Shown: positions 1 through 9,725 of the stretch, piece after piece
How positions within the stretch are numbered: position 1 is the stretch's first letter
How the letters are laid out: each line of letters starts with the position of its first letter
Assembly: GCF_018127965.1 (NCBI RefSeq)
Contig: NZ_CP072349.1
Span: 1,554,001 to 1,618,000, forward strand
DNA from: Prevotella melaninogenica
GTDB lineage: Bacteria; Bacteroidota; Bacteroidia; Bacteroidales; Bacteroidaceae
DNA length: 64,000 nucleotides
Direction: 5' to 3'
Position numbers and translations under genes: made by a program
The notes under the pieces: model-generated
Databases searched by the model: none
What the model was told of the DNA's origin: nothing
What the model saw: the letters and a program-made list of their open reading frames with translations, nothing else

Positions 1-305
1 ACAGGGCCGAAGATACGGCTACCACGAATTTCGCCAGCGTTGTTCAGCAATACACATGCATTATCATCGAAGCGGATGTATGAACCATCAGCACGACGAA
101 TTTCCTTCTTTGTGCGAACGATCAAAGCCTTTGATACTGCACCCTTTTTCAATTCACTTGATGGGATGACGTTCTGTACAGCAACTACGATAACGTCACC
201 AACACTTGCGTAACGACGGCGAGTACCACCGAGTACACGAATGCACTTAGCTTCACGAGCACCGCTGTTATCACATACTGTAAGTTTTGATTCTGTCTGT
301 ATCAT
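1..305 (-). CDS. rplN: 50S ribosomal protein L14 (partial, 3' end outside window)
   Basis: The reverse strand reads from an ATG at 305 into [20 protein letters not shown], the conserved start of L14, and stays open to the window edge, so the C-terminus is missing. L14 binds 23S rRNA on the large-subunit face that contacts 16S rRNA. Only 2 nt separate it from the upstream rpsQ stop, so it belongs to the same transcript. Confidence 0.97.
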   Translation of the reverse strand, partial: MIQTESKLTVCDNSGAREAKCIRVLGGTRRRYASVGDVIVVAVQNVIPSSELKKGAVSKALIVRTKKEIRRADGSYIRFDDNACVLLNNAGEIRGSRIFGP

Positions 306-307
306 AA

Positions 308-565
308 TTACTTAGCTTTTTCTACAATTTGAACTAATCTCCATCTCTTTGTCTTAGAAAGAGGACGAGTCTCCATAATGAGTACTGTATCACCTACATT
401 AGCCTCATTCTTCTCGTCATGAGCATGGTACTTCTTTGTCTTCTGGACAAACTTACCATAAATAGGGTGCTTCTCCTTGAACTTAGCTGCAATAACGATG
501 GTTTTATCCATTTTGTTGCTGATAACGACACCCTGTCTTACTTTTCTTAAATTTCTTGTTTCCAT
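308..565 (-). CDS. rpsQ: 30S ribosomal protein S17
   Basis: About 85 residues starting [14 protein letters not shown] with the S17 signature region KYHAHDE and ending TKRWRLV. An ATG three codons upstream is in frame, but family alignment favours METRNL at 565. S17 binds 16S rRNA early in 30S assembly. It lies 11 nt after rpmC in the S10/spc gene string. Confidence 0.96.
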   Translation of the reverse strand: METRNLRKVRQGVVISNKMDKTIVIAAKFKEKHPIYGKFVQKTKKYHAHDEKNEANVGDTVLIMETRPLSKTKRWRLVQIVEKAK

Positions 566-576
566 CTGGACCATTG

Positions 577-771
577 TTATTTATTAAGTTCTCTCTGAGA
601 AAGTTCTGTTTTCATACGTGCAATATCACGACGAGCGGCCTTAATCTGAGATGGATTCTCAAGCGGAGTAATCTGATGATTCAGCTTCATCTTTGCGAGA
701 GCTGTCTCAGCGTTCTCAATTTTCTCAACCAAATCCTTGGTCTCGAGTTCTTTTACTTCTTTAATCTTCAT
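577..771 (-). CDS. rpmC: 50S ribosomal protein L29
   Basis: 64 residues, the normal L29 size, starting [14 protein letters not shown] and rich in charged helix-forming residues. L29 sits near the polypeptide exit tunnel beside L23. It lies between rplP (5 nt gap) and rpsQ in the conserved order L16-L29-S17. Confidence 0.96.
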   Translation of the reverse strand: MKIKEVKELETKDLVEKIENAETALAKMKLNHQITPLENPSQIKAARRDIARMKTELSQRELNK

Positions 772-776
772 CTTTC

Positions 777-1205
777 TTAAGCGTTTTTATCGAAATCACG
801 TCTAACAATAAACTTTGTCTTAACAGGCAGCTTCTGTGCAGCGAGGCGGAGAGCCTCCTTTGCAATATCAAAGCTTACGCCCTCTACTTCAAAGAGAACA
901 CGACCTGGAGTAACTGGTGCAACCCATCCTGCTGGATCACCCTTACCCTTACCCATACGAACATCGGCAGGCTTACGAGTGATTGGCTTATCAGGGAAGA
1001 TGCGAATCCAGACCTGGCCCTGACGGTTCATATAGCGGTTTACTGCTATACGAGCGGCCTCAATCTGACGGCTGTCGATCCACTTAGCCTCAAGTGTCTT
1101 GATGCCGAATGAGCCGAAAGCCAGCTGTGTACCTCTGTGGGCGTTGCCTTTATTGCCACGTCCGTCTTGAGGTCTTCTATATTTTACTCTTTTTGGCTGT
1201 AACAT
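777..1205 (-). CDS. rplP: 50S ribosomal protein L16
   Basis: 142 residues starting [20 protein letters not shown], with the central [14 protein letters not shown] stretch typical of L16. The protein organises the A-site tRNA-binding region of 23S rRNA. Length and sequence are ordinary, and it follows rpsC by 14 nt. Confidence 0.97.
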   Translation of the reverse strand: MLQPKRVKYRRPQDGRGNKGNAHRGTQLAFGSFGIKTLEAKWIDSRQIEAARIAVNRYMNRQGQVWIRIFPDKPITRKPADVRMGKGKGDPAGWVAPVTPGRVLFEVEGVSFDIAKEALRLAAQKLPVKTKFIVRRDFDKNA

Positions 1206-1219
1206 GATAGCTTCTTCTT

Positions 1220-1948
1220 TTAACGGTTATTGTTTCTTCTACGATTACCTCTTCCAGAACGGCCACCATTGTTAGAACGGCCATTGCTCTTCTCCTGAGT
1301 AAAGTTAGGAGTAAGATCTACCTTGTTGTAAACTTCACCACGGCAAATCCATACCTTAATACCCAGCAGACCAACCTTTGTAAGGGCTTCTGTCTGACAA
1401 TAATCGATGTCTGCACGGAATGTATGCAGAGGAGTACGACCCTCCTTAAACATTTCCTTACGAGCCATTTCGGCACCGTTCAGACGACCTGTAATTTGAA
1501 CTTTGATACCCTCAGCACCAGCACGCATAGTGTTAGCTACTGCCATCTTGATAGCACGACGGTAAGCAATCTTACCCTCTACCTGGCGAGCGATATTGTT
1601 ACCAACGATGTTTGCATCAAGTTCAGGTTTCTTAACCTCGAAGATATTAATCTGAATCTCCTTCTTGAAAAGGTTCTTCAACTCTTCTTTAAGCTTATCA
1701 ACATCCTGACCACCTTTACCGATAACGATACCCGGACGAGCGGTGCAAATAGTAATGGTGACGAGCTTCAATGTGCGCTCAATGACAATACGGGAAACGC
1801 TTGCTTTTTCCAAACGCTTGTTCAGGTAAGTACGAATCTTACGATCCTCTACGAGATTATCCCCGAAATTCTTGCCACCGAACCAATTTGACTCCCAACC
1901 GCGGATGATACCAAGACGGTTGCTAATTGGATTAACTTTCTGTCCCAT
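1220..1948 (-). CDS. rpsC: 30S ribosomal protein S3
   Basis: 242 residues starting [20 protein letters not shown]. The KH domain [15 protein letters not shown] is visible around residues 73-90, and the C-terminal half is of the S3_C type. The last 20 or so residues are a low-complexity Gly/Asn/Arg tail ([15 protein letters not shown]), a common S3 extension. S3 lies at the mRNA entry site of the 30S subunit. It is 8 nt downstream of rplV. Confidence 0.97.
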   Translation of the reverse strand: MGQKVNPISNRLGIIRGWESNWFGGKNFGDNLVEDRKIRTYLNKRLEKASVSRIVIERTLKLVTITICTARPGIVIGKGGQDVDKLKEELKNLFKKEIQINIFEVKKPELDANIVGNNIARQVEGKIAYRRAIKMAVANTMRAGAEGIKVQITGRLNGAEMARKEMFKEGRTPLHTFRADIDYCQTEALTKVGLLGIKVWICRGEVYNKVDLTPNFTQEKSNGRSNNGGRSGRGNRRRNNNR

Positions 1949-1956
1949 TCTACTAT

Positions 1957-2370
1957 TTATTTATCATCATTATTAGCGTCATTCTTTGAATCAACGAAAA
2001 GAGTGACGTGGTTAGAACGTTTGCGGATTCTGTAGCCACGGCCCTGTGGTGCAGGACGCATGCGCTTCATTGTAACGCCTTCATCAACGAAGATCTTAGA
2101 GATATAAAGTTCACCGTCTTCAGCCTTGCGGTCATTCTTTGTCTCCCAGTTGTTGATAGCTGAACGCAGAAGTTTCTCAACGTTCTGAGCAGCAGCCTTC
2201 TTGGAGAATCTCAGCACGCCAAGGGCACGATTGACTTCCATACCACGAACCATGTCTACTACATAGCGCATCTTACGTGGAGAAGAAGGACAGTCCTTGA
2301 GCTTTGCAAAATACTGGCTTTTCAAAGCTTCTTTACGAGCTTCAGCCTTTATATGTTTTCTTGCTCCCAT
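1957..2370 (-). CDS. rplV: 50S ribosomal protein L22
   Basis: 137 residues with the L22 core [21 protein letters not shown] and the C-terminal tunnel hairpin region [18 protein letters not shown], which lines the exit tunnel near the macrolide site. It sits between rpsS (36 nt gap) and rpsC. Confidence 0.97.
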   Translation of the reverse strand: MGARKHIKAEARKEALKSQYFAKLKDCPSSPRKMRYVVDMVRGMEVNRALGVLRFSKKAAAQNVEKLLRSAINNWETKNDRKAEDGELYISKIFVDEGVTMKRMRPAPQGRGYRIRKRSNHVTLFVDSKNDANNDDK

Positions 2371-2406
2371 TATATTTTTCTATTTTCTAAATGGATTATG
2401 ACCTGC

Positions 2407-2676
2407 TTACCTCTTATTATTACCAGAGTGACCACCAAAACGGCGTGTAGGGCTGAACTCTCCGAGCTTGTGACCTACCATATTCTCAGTAATGTAAACA
2501 GGGATAAATTTATTTCCGTTATGAACTGCAACAGTGTGACCCACAAAATCAGGGGAAATCATTGATGCTCTGGCCCATGTCTTAACTACATTCTGCTTAC
2601 CACTCTCATTCATAGCAAGAATCTTCTTCTCGAGTGATACGTTGATGTATGGACCTTTTTTTAATGAACGACTCAT
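2407..2676 (-). CDS. rpsS: 30S ribosomal protein S19
   Basis: 89 residues starting [11 protein letters not shown], with the signature [20 protein letters not shown] near the C-terminus. S19 sits in the 30S head and contacts 23S rRNA. It is normal in length and lies between rplB and rplV. Confidence 0.97.
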   Translation of the reverse strand: MSRSLKKGPYINVSLEKKILAMNESGKQNVVKTWARASMISPDFVGHTVAVHNGNKFIPVYITENMVGHKLGEFSPTRRFGGHSGNNKR

Positions 2677-2698
2677 AATTTACTCTTAATTACTTTGA

Positions 2699-3526
2699 TT
2701 ACTTCTTGTTAGCTCTCTCAATAATGTACTTGTTTGAAAGCTTCTTAGGTGCACGAGTCTTAAGACCCTTAGCGTACAAGCCCTTACGTGAACGTGGGTG
2801 ACCACCAGACTGGCGACCTTCACCACCACCCATTGGGTGATCAACAGGGTTCATAACAACACCACGGTTGTGAGGACGACGTCCCAACCAGCGAGAACGA
2901 CCAGCCTTACCAGACTGCTCAAGAGCGTGGTCAGAGTTACCTACACTACCTACAGTTGCCTTACAAGCTGACAAAATCTGGCGTGTTTCACCAGAAGGGA
3001 GCTTAATAACACAATAACTGCCTTCACGAGAAGTAAGCTGAGCAAAGTTACCAGCCGAACGAACGAGCAAAGCACCCTGACCTGGACGTAACTCAATGTT
3101 ATGAATTACAGTACCAACAGGAATGTTAGCCAAAGGAAGTGCGTTACCAACCTCAGGTGCTGCCTCAGCACCAGACATCAGTGTTGCACCAACCTGCAGT
3201 CCGTTAGGAGCAATAATGTAACGTTTTTCACCATCAGCATAGTATAACAGCGCAATGCGAGCTGATCTGTTAGGATCATACTCGATTGTCTTCACTACAG
3301 CTGGAACACCATCTTTCTCTCGCTTGAAGTCGATAAGACGATACTTCTTCTTGTGACCACCGCCCATGTAGCGAACAGTCATCTTACCGGTGTTGTTTCG
3401 ACCACCGGTAGAACGTTTACCGTAAACGAGAGACTTCTCTGGCACGGATGCAGTAATATCCTCGAACGTGCCAATAACCTTGTGTCTTTGTCCCGGAGTA
3501 ACCGGGTTTAATTTACGTACTGCCAT
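2699..3526 (-). CDS. rplB: 50S ribosomal protein L2
   Basis: 275 residues starting [17 protein letters not shown], with the C-terminal signature [18 protein letters not shown]2 is needed for subunit joining and peptidyl-transferase centre structure. It is 7 nt downstream of rplW and 22 nt upstream of rpsS. Confidence 0.98.
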   Translation of the reverse strand: MAVRKLNPVTPGQRHKVIGTFEDITASVPEKSLVYGKRSTGGRNNTGKMTVRYMGGGHKKKYRLIDFKREKDGVPAVVKTIEYDPNRSARIALLYYADGEKRYIIAPNGLQVGATLMSGAEAAPEVGNALPLANIPVGTVIHNIELRPGQGALLVRSAGNFAQLTSREGSYCVIKLPSGETRQILSACKATVGSVGNSDHALEQSGKAGRSRWLGRRPHNRGVVMNPVDHPMGGGEGRQSGGHPRSRKGLYAKGLKTRAPKKLSNKYIIERANKK

Positions 3527-3533
3527 TTTTTAT

Positions 3534-3878
3534 TTAAATATTGCTGTAAAAATCGATTGAATCGCCATTCTTCAAAGTGACGATAGCCTTCTTGAATGCG
3601 TTCTTCTGTCCCTTAACGAGACCCGCCTTAGTATAACGTGCCTGACGCTTACCTGCGTAACGAATCGTATTCACATCTACTACTGTAACGTTGTACAAAG
3701 CCTCAACTTCTTTCTTAATCTCAAGCTTGTTGGCCTCAGGCTTAACGATGAAACCATACTTTGGCTGAGCCAAAATAGTTCTCTTCTCACCCTTGTGCTT
3801 TACAACCTTATCCTCAGAAGACTTGTCAGTCAACTTGGTCATCTTCTCAGTGACCACTGGTTTAATGATAAATCCCAT
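3534..3878 (-). CDS. rplW: 50S ribosomal protein L23 with an internal insertion
   Basis: 114 residues starting MGFIIKPVVTEKMTKLTDK and ending AIVTLKNGDSIDFYSNI, clearly L23. Bacteroidetes L23 is usually about 96 residues. The extra length is a Lys/Glu-rich stretch of roughly 18 residues between about positions 19 and 40, before KYGFIVKPEANK. L23 lies at the tunnel exit and docks SRP and trigger factor. Family membership is certain; the role of the insertion is unknown. Confidence 0.96.
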   Translation of the reverse strand: MGFIIKPVVTEKMTKLTDKSSEDKVVKHKGEKRTILAQPKYGFIVKPEANKLEIKKEVEALYNVTVVDVNTIRYAGKRQARYTKAGLVKGQKNAFKKAIVTLKNGDSIDFYSNI

Positions 3879-3900
3879 AATTCTTCTTGTCTCCTAATAA

Positions 3901-4530
3901 TTACTTGGTTAAGATTTCGTCGATAACCTTCAGAGAGTTCTCTGTGATAACAACTACGTCAGCATTCAAAACTTTGTATGAATTTACCTGAGCAGCTGTC
4001 ATAACCTCAGCTTTCTGTAGATTACGAGCCGACAAATATACGTTTTTCTCTACTTCTGGCAAAACAAGAAGAACTTTCTTGCTATCAACTTTAAGATTTT
4101 TTGCAATATTTACAAAATCTTTAGTCTTTGGAGCGTCAAGATTGAAATCTTCAACAACAACGATAGCATTATCCTGTGCCTTATAAGCCAATGCTGACTT
4201 ACGAGCAAGAACCTTTACCTTCTTATTCAGCTTAAAGCTATAATCACGTGGCTTAGGACCGAATACACGACCACCACCTACGAGGACTGGAGAATTGATA
4301 TCACCACGACGAGCACCGCCGCCGCCCTTCTGACGACCCAACTTACGAGTAGAACCAGCGTGCTCACTTCTTTCCTTTGACTTAGCTGTACCCTGACGCT
4401 GATCAGCGAGATACTGCTTAACTGCGAGATAGAGGACGTGATCGTTAGGCTCAATTCCGAAGATATTCTCGTTAAGAGTTACCTTACGGCCGGTCTCCTG
4501 ACCTTTGATATCTAATACGTTAATATCCAT
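3901..4530 (-). CDS. rplD: 50S ribosomal protein L4
   Basis: 209 residues with the L4 loop region [18 protein letters not shown] (residues about 60-78), which reaches into the exit tunnel. Its ATG overlaps the rplC stop by one base (TAATG), implying translational coupling. In E. coli L4 also represses the S10 operon; whether it does so here cannot be told from sequence. Confidence 0.97.
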   Translation of the reverse strand: MDINVLDIKGQETGRKVTLNENIFGIEPNDHVLYLAVKQYLADQRQGTAKSKERSEHAGSTRKLGRQKGGGGARRGDINSPVLVGGGRVFGPKPRDYSFKLNKKVKVLARKSALAYKAQDNAIVVVEDFNLDAPKTKDFVNIAKNLKVDSKKVLLVLPEVEKNVYLSARNLQKAEVMTAAQVNSYKVLNADVVVITENSLKVIDEILTK

Positions 4531-5144
4531 TACTTCTTAATTATTACGGTTGAACCATTACATCCAGCAACACTACCCTTAACAAGGATAAGATTGTGCT
4601 CTGGAATAACCTTTAACACCTGAAGGTTCTGAGTAGTTACTCTGTCGCCTCCCATCTGGCCGCCCATGCGCATGCCCTTGAAGACCTTAGCTGGGTAAGA
4701 ACAAGCACCAATAGAACCCGGCTTACGTGCGCGGTCATCCTGACCGTGAGTAGACTGACCTACACCACCGAATCCGTGACGCTTAACAACACCCTGGAAA
4801 CCTTTACCCTTAGATGTACCTACAACGTCTACGAACTTAGCATTGCTGAACAATTCAACAGTAATAGTGTCACCGAGGTTATACTCCTCGTCAAACTTGA
4901 ACTCGGCCAAGTGCTTCTTTGGTGTTGTGCCGGCTTTCTTAAAGTGTCCCTGCTGTGGCTTAGAAGTTCTCTTCTCCTTTGCCTCGCCGAAACCTAACTG
5001 AACAGCCTTGTAACCATCCTTTTCAACGGTTTTAACCTGGGTTACAACACAAGGACCAGCTTCGATAACAGTGCACGGTACATTCTTACCGTCGGCACTG
5101 AAAACGGATGTCATTCCGATTTTCTTTCCTAATAATCCTGGCAT
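4530..5144 (-). CDS. rplC: 50S ribosomal protein L3
   Basis: 204 residues starting [15 protein letters not shown], with the conserved [22 protein letters not shown] segment split by normal variation. L3 nucleates 50S assembly and approaches the peptidyl-transferase centre. It is separated from rpsJ by 71 nt and overlaps rplD by one base. Confidence 0.97.
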   Translation of the reverse strand: MPGLLGKKIGMTSVFSADGKNVPCTVIEAGPCVVTQVKTVEKDGYKAVQLGFGEAKEKRTSKPQQGHFKKAGTTPKKHLAEFKFDEEYNLGDTITVELFSNAKFVDVVGTSKGKGFQGVVKRHGFGGVGQSTHGQDDRARKPGSIGACSYPAKVFKGMRMGGQMGGDRVTTQNLQVLKVIPEHNLILVKGSVAGCNGSTVIIKK

Positions 5145-5215
5145 TTCAATTAATGATTTTAAAATGAATGTAAATGCTTTTTGTATTAATTTGTTTCTTA
5201 TTTGTCAACAGATGA

Positions 5216-5521
5216 CTACACCTTGATTTCAACCTCTACACCTGAAGGCAACTCAAGCTTCATCAAAGCGTCAACAGTCTTTGCTGTAGAGCTGTAAATA
5301 TCGATGAGACGCTTGAAATCTGAGAGCTGGAACTGCTCACGTGACTTCTTGTTAACGAATGTAGAGCGGTTTACAGTGTAAATACGCTTGTGTGTTGGCA
5401 ATGGAATAGGACCGCTAACGATAGCGCCAGTAGCCTTAACAGCCTTCACAATCTTCTCTGCTGACTTATCAACCAACTGGTGGTCGTAAGACTTCAGCTT
5501 AATACGAATCTTCTGACTCAT
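5216..5521 (-). CDS. rpsJ: 30S ribosomal protein S10
   Basis: 101 residues starting [20 protein letters not shown], with the [17 protein letters not shown] segment. S10 is both a 30S protein and the transcription factor NusE, which pairs with NusB and NusG. It heads the S10 section and is preceded by an 88-nt gap after fusA that contains a hairpin. Confidence 0.97.
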   Translation of the reverse strand: MSQKIRIKLKSYDHQLVDKSAEKIVKAVKATGAIVSGPIPLPTHKRIYTVNRSTFVNKKSREQFQLSDFKRLIDIYSSTAKTVDALMKLELPSGVEVEIKV

Positions 5522-5561
5522 GTTTTACTTTTTATTTATTATTGAATATACATAAAGGTAA

Positions 5562-5593
5562 CTCTCTCATAAGAGTCATTCGCTATGAGAGAG
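5562..5593 (-). promoter_or_regulatory. hairpin in the fusA-rpsJ gap
   Basis: Perfect 10-bp inverted repeat, CTCTCTCATA at 5562-5571 and TATGAGAGAG at 5584-5593, with a 12-nt loop. It lies between the fusA stop and the rpsJ start and is not followed by a T-run on the minus strand. It is therefore more likely a processing or leader structure than a terminator. Function inferred only. Confidence 0.5.
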
Positions 5594-5609
5594 CAGAACC
5601 TTACATTAT

Positions 5610-7726
5610 TTACTTAACGAGGTCTGAATTACCCTTCAACTCATCAAGAATCTCCTTAGCGAGAGTGCTTGATACTGGTGAGTGGTGATCATACTCCATA
5701 GAAGAAGTAGCACGACCAGAAGTAATAGTACGAAGAGCTGTTACATAACCGAACATCTCTGACAATGGTACCATAGCCTTAACGATACGAGCACCGCTAC
5801 GAGCCTCATCCATACCCTGTACAAGACCACGACGCTTGTTCAAGTCACCGATAACATCACCCATATTCTCCTCTGGAGTAACAACCTCTACCTTCATGAT
5901 AGGCTCCATAAGAACAGGACCTGCCTTAGGACAGAGAACCTTGAATGCCTGGTGAGCTACGAGCTCGAATGACAACTGGTCAGAGTCAACTGGGTGGAAA
6001 GAACCATCAGTCAAAGTAACCTTAAGACCAGTCATTGGGAAGCCACCGAGTACACCGTTGCCAAGACAATCCTTGAAGCCCTTCTCTACTGCAGGGATGA
6101 ACTCCTTAGGTACGTTACCACCCTTAACAACGTTTACAAACTGCAAGTCGCCCTCCTCGTAATCCTCGTCCTTTGGCTCGATAGTTACGTCAATACAAGC
6201 GAACTTACCACGACCACCAGACTGCTTCTTATAAGTCTCACGGCTCTGAGCTGCCTTAGTAATAGCCTCCTTGTAGTTAACCTGTGGCTTACCCTGGTTA
6301 CACTCTACCTTGAACTCACGCTTCAAACGGTCGATAATAATATCGAGGTGAAGCTCACCCATACCAGAGATAATGGTCTGACCACTCTGCTCATCAGTAC
6401 GAACGGTGAATGTTGGATCCTCCTCAGCAAGCTTAGAAAGACCGTTATCAAGCTTAGCAACGTCAGCCTGGCTCTTTGGCTCAACAGCGATAGAAATCAC
6501 AGTGTCAGGGAAGGTAATAGACTCGAGGATGATTGGTGCGTTCTCATCACAGAGAGTATCACCAGTACGAATATCCTTGAAACCTACACCAGCACCGATA
6601 TCACCTGCATCGATTGACTCCATAGGAATTTCCTTATTAGAGTTCATCTGGAACAGACGGCTGATACGCTCCTTCTTGCCAGAACGTGTATTGAATACGT
6701 AAGAACCAGCAACAACCTTACCTGAGTAGACACGGAAGAATACCAAACGGCCCATGAATGGGTCAGTAGCAATCTTAAATGCCAAAGCAGATGTAGGCTC
6801 GCTCTCACTTGGCTTACGATCCTCTTCCTCCTCTGTATCTGGATTAATACCAACGATGGCTGGTGTATCCAATGGAGAAGGCAAGAAAGCACAAACATAA
6901 TCGAGAAGAGGCTGTACACCCTTATTCTTATAAGAAGAACCAAGAAGCATTGGGCAGCACTCCATAGCAATACAACCCTTACGGATTGCAGCAATCAGCT
7001 TATCCTCTGGAATATCCTGTCCCTCAAGGTACATCTCCATCAACTCATCATCGTAGTTAGCTGCACCCTCGAGCAACTTCTCACGCCACTCTGCAGCCTC
7101 ATCAGCAAGATCAGCAGGGATATCCTCTATATCATACTGAGCACCCATAGTTTCATCATGCCACAAGATAGCCTTCATCTTGATAAGGTCTACAACACCC
7201 TTGAAGTTCTCCTCTGCGCCGATAGGAATCTGAATAGCGATAGGATTAGCACCAAGGATATCCTTCATCTGCTGTACTGTCTCATAGAAGTCAGCACCAG
7301 AGCGGTCCATCTTGTTTACATAACCAATACGTGGAACATTGTACTTATCAGCCTGGCGCCAAACAGTCTCAGACTGTGGCTGTACACCATCAGCTGCAGA
7401 ATAAGTAGCAACTGCACCATCAAGAACACGAAGTGAACGCTCTACCTCAGCAGTAAAGTCAACGTGTCCCGGAGTATCAATCAAGTTAATCTTATAAGAC
7501 TTGCCGAGATAGTTCCAGTTACATGTTGTAGCAGCAGATGTAATTGTGATACCACGCTCCTGCTCCTGTGCCATCCAGTCCATGGTTGCAGCACCATCAT
7601 GAACCTCACCAATCTTGTGAGTCTTACCTGTATAAAAAGAATACGTTCAGATGTTGTCGTCTTACCAGCATCGATGTGTGCCATAATACCGATATTACGA
7701 GTCAAATGTAAATCGTGATTTGCCAT
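5610..7726 (-). CDS. fusA: elongation factor G, frameshifted in this sequence
   Basis: Translocase GTPase of protein synthesis. The N-terminus runs from 7726 ([26 protein letters not shown]-loop at residues 16-25) and is correct up to F31. Translation then shifts, and the proper sequence resumes in the next frame through [14 protein letters not shown] and the rest of EF-G. The break is at 7634-7638, where the coding strand has five T residues and six would restore CTT TTT TAT ACA GGT. With that base the protein is 705 residues, the normal length. As fusA is essential and everything else is intact, I favour a homopolymer sequencing error over true loss. It sits in the usual rpsL-rpsG-fusA order. 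Confidence 0.9.
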
Positions 7727-7753
7727 TTCTTTTACCTTATTATAATAACTTGA

Positions 7754-8230
7754 TTAGAATCTGAAGTGAGCAAACGCACGGTTAGCCTCAGCCATACGGT
7801 GCATATCTTCCTTACGCTTGTAAGCACCACCCTGGTTATTGAAAGCATCCATGATCTCAGAAGCAAGCTTATCAGCCATGCTCTTACCACCACGCTTACG
7901 TGCAAAGGCAATCATATTCTTCATTGAAACACTCTCCTTACGATCTGGGCGAATCTCTGTTGGTACCTGGAAAGTAGCACCACCAATACGGCGGCTCTTT
8001 ACCTCTACCTGTGGAGTGATGTTGTCGAGAGCCTGCTTCCACACCTCAAGTGGAGACTTCTCTTCATCCTTCATCTTACCGCCTACGATATCGAGGGCTG
8101 CATAGAAGATTTCGTATGAGGTATTCTTCTTACCATCATACATCAAGTGATTTACGAACTTTGACACCTTCTGATCATTAAACTTTGGATCTGGAAGGAC
8201 TACACGCTTCTTTGGTTTTGCTTTTCTCAT
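7754..8230 (-). CDS. rpsG: 30S ribosomal protein S7
   Basis: 158 residues starting [18 protein letters not shown] longer in-frame read begins at 8305, but its 25 extra residues come from the intergenic leader and match no S7, so 8230 is the start. S7 nucleates the 30S head; in E. coli it represses the str operon by binding the S12-S7 spacer. The spacer here is 218 nt and structured. Confidence 0.96.
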   Translation of the reverse strand: MRKAKPKKRVVLPDPKFNDQKVSKFVNHLMYDGKKNTSYEIFYAALDIVGGKMKDEEKSPLEVWKQALDNITPQVEVKSRRIGGATFQVPTEIRPDRKESVSMKNMIAFARKRGGKSMADKLASEIMDAFNNQGGAYKRKEDMHRMAEANRAFAHFRF

Positions 8231-8369
8231 TTTTATTTTAAACTTTAAGTCTGCGGAGGCTGTCGTCTTTCGTTCTTCAACGCCCTCTCTTGGGCATTTA
8301 CTCAACCTTTGTGATTACAAATCTCCAGCAAAACTGTTTGTTTTTAGTTGCTTCTTTTTAAAGAGCCTC

Positions 8370-8399
8370 GGGGCATCGACCATCACCGGCCGTTGCACC
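8370..8399 (-). promoter_or_regulatory. candidate structured RNA in the rpsL-rpsG spacer
   Basis: On the minus strand a stem forms between GGTGCA and TGCCCC (one mismatch), capped by CGGCC and GGTCG around a GGTGAT loop. It lies in the unusually long 218-nt spacer between rpsL and rpsG, the place where S7 autoregulation acts in E. coli. A small GCCT/AGGC hairpin lies closer to rpsL (about 8430). The structure is seen in sequence; the regulatory role is inference. Confidence 0.4.
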
Positions 8400-8448
8400 T
8401 CGGCTTTATGGTTTGAAGTTTCTTAGCTGCCTTTAGGCAACTTGAATA

Positions 8449-8832
8449 TTACTTCTTAGCTGCCTTTGGACGCTTAGCACCGTACTTAGAACGGCGCTGT
8501 GTACGGTTGGCAACACCAGCGGTATCAAGAGTACCACGAACGATGTGATAACGTACACCAGGAAGGTCCTTAACACGACCACCACGAACGAGAACAATAC
8601 TGTGCTCCTGCAAGTTGTGACCCTCTCCTGGGATATAAGAGTTCACTTCCTTCTGGTTGGTCAAACGAACACGGGCAACCTTACGCATTGCCGAATTAGG
8701 CTTCTTAGGAGTTGTTGTGTAAACACGAACACATACACCACGACGCTGTGGACAGTTGTCCAAAGCCGGAGACTTGCTCTTGTCTACGATGTCCTTTCTG
8801 CCTTTTCTTACTAATTGTGAAATAGTAGGCAT
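8449..8832 (-). CDS. rpsL: 30S ribosomal protein S12
   Basis: 127 residues starting [15 protein letters not shown], with the decoding-centre loop [17 protein letters not shown] and [12 protein letters not shown]. The streptomycin-site lysines of the PKKPNSA loop are the wild-type residues. It is the first gene of the str/S10 cluster, with a promoter about 110 nt upstream. Confidence 0.98.
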   Translation of the reverse strand: MPTISQLVRKGRKDIVDKSKSPALDNCPQRRGVCVRVYTTTPKKPNSAMRKVARVRLTNQKEVNSYIPGEGHNLQEHSIVLVRGGRVKDLPGVRYHIVRGTLDTAGVANRTQRRSKYGAKRPKAAKK

Positions 8833-8939
8833 AATTTTACTTTTTATTGTTATATATTTATTTTGTTTATTTTCAAACCATTACAAACACAAGTGAGACA
8901 CTCTAAAAACGATATAATTCACTCTGTTGTTTCGGGTTG

Positions 8940-8947
8940 CAAAGGTA
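8940..8947 (-). promoter_or_regulatory. promoter -7 box of the rpsL cluster
   Basis: The minus strand reads TACCTTTG, an exact match to the Bacteroidetes -7 consensus TAnnTTTG, placed to give a leader of about 100 nt before rpsL. The -33 element is weak (TTTAG at the expected distance). Confidence 0.65.
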
Positions 8948-9398
8948 CGAATAATCCGCTAAACGACCTAATAATAAGAAAAAGAATAATCTGCCAAATG
9001 GTATTCATTAACAATAAATAACTTTTTACTTATTATTTAACAGTTTAAAAGTGCCCATTCGAACCATTTTGGGACTGAAAAACGCAACTGACAGAGTCCT
9101 TTTCCTATAATTTTGGAGTGAAAAATACAGTCAAAGAAGATAAATTATGTCATATCTGCTATTAGAGACATATGATTCATCTACAGCCATAGAATGACAG
9201 CAATGAGCACTATCCAGCATACAACATAGAGTATTTAATGGACTACAAACACCCTATAAATCAGACACTTCACAGAACATGGCAAAGATTAGTGATTTTA
9301 CCAAAGGTGTTCTTTGCTGACTAAAACTAACTCTACCCCTACACAATAGCAATGTTACCACTTTTTAGCAAGCTTCTAAGGAGTGTTTATCAGGCTGC
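8948..9398. other. non-coding gap between divergent rpsL and susC-like promoters
   Basis: About 450 nt with no convincing reading frame. Two copies of an ATTTTGG(G/A)(A/G) nnGAAAAA-like phrase start at 9066 and 9110, exactly 44 nt apart, perhaps a decayed periodic repeat. I see nothing else of substance. Confidence 0.5.
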
Positions 9399-9464
9399 GC
9401 ACATATGGTGCGGAGCATCAGCACCAATAGTGCTTACGAACAACACCACATGTGCTAAGCACCT
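9399..9464. repeat. 22-nt palindromic array, locus 1 (3 units)
   Basis: Three 13-nt near-palindromes start at 9399, 9421 and 9443, exactly 22 nt apart: GCACATATGGTGC, GCACCAATAGTGC and ACACCACATGTGC. Each is followed by a 9-nt spacer, the first being GGAGCATCA. The same architecture occurs at 47782-47825 and 55566-55622. It lies about 140 nt upstream of the promoter of the SusC-like gene. The spacing equals two helical turns, as expected for an array bound by a dimeric protein on one DNA face. Confidence 0.75.
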
Positions 9465-9603
9465 ATACTTAGAAAAAAGACAACCTACTGAAGTCTTGAT
9501 AATTAGAAGAAGACCCCTTATATCAGAAGATTCCCATCTTACTTCGTACTAAATCAACATATTTATGAGTGCAACTATACTACTTGCCTATAAAAATCAC
9601 AAT

Positions 9604-9643
9604 TTTTAGGTATTGCAGTATCATTATTTAAGAGGTATCTTTG
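9604..9643 (+). promoter_or_regulatory. promoter of the susC-like operon
   Basis: -33 TTG at 9613-9615, a 20-nt spacer and -7 TATCTTTG at 9636-9643. The -33 lies inside TTTTAGGTATTGCA (9604-9617), a 14-nt motif found identically placed at the TonB-receptor promoter at 47693-47706 (minus). An AT-rich inverted repeat (CTAtAAAAAT/AATTTTTAG, about 9588-9609) overlaps its upstream edge. Confidence 0.75.
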
Positions 9644-9725
9644 CGCCACCAAATTCGGCTACACCTTATATAATGTAGTCATTACTTAATATTACTCCTT
9701 AGGAGGATAACAATAGAAACATTTC

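Noticed and set aside
1424..1891. 155-codon plus-strand frame within rpsC
   Set aside because: Antisense shadow of a ribosomal protein gene with skewed Thr/Ser/Leu composition.
9399..9464. GCACC arrays as CRISPR repeats
   Set aside because: The palindromes are only 13 nt and the 9-nt spacers are nearly the same within locus 2, unlike CRISPR spacers.
9352..9552. 66-codon frame between rpsL and the susC-like gene
   Set aside because: It is read straight through the 22-nt palindromic array, has no homology I recognise and no start context.
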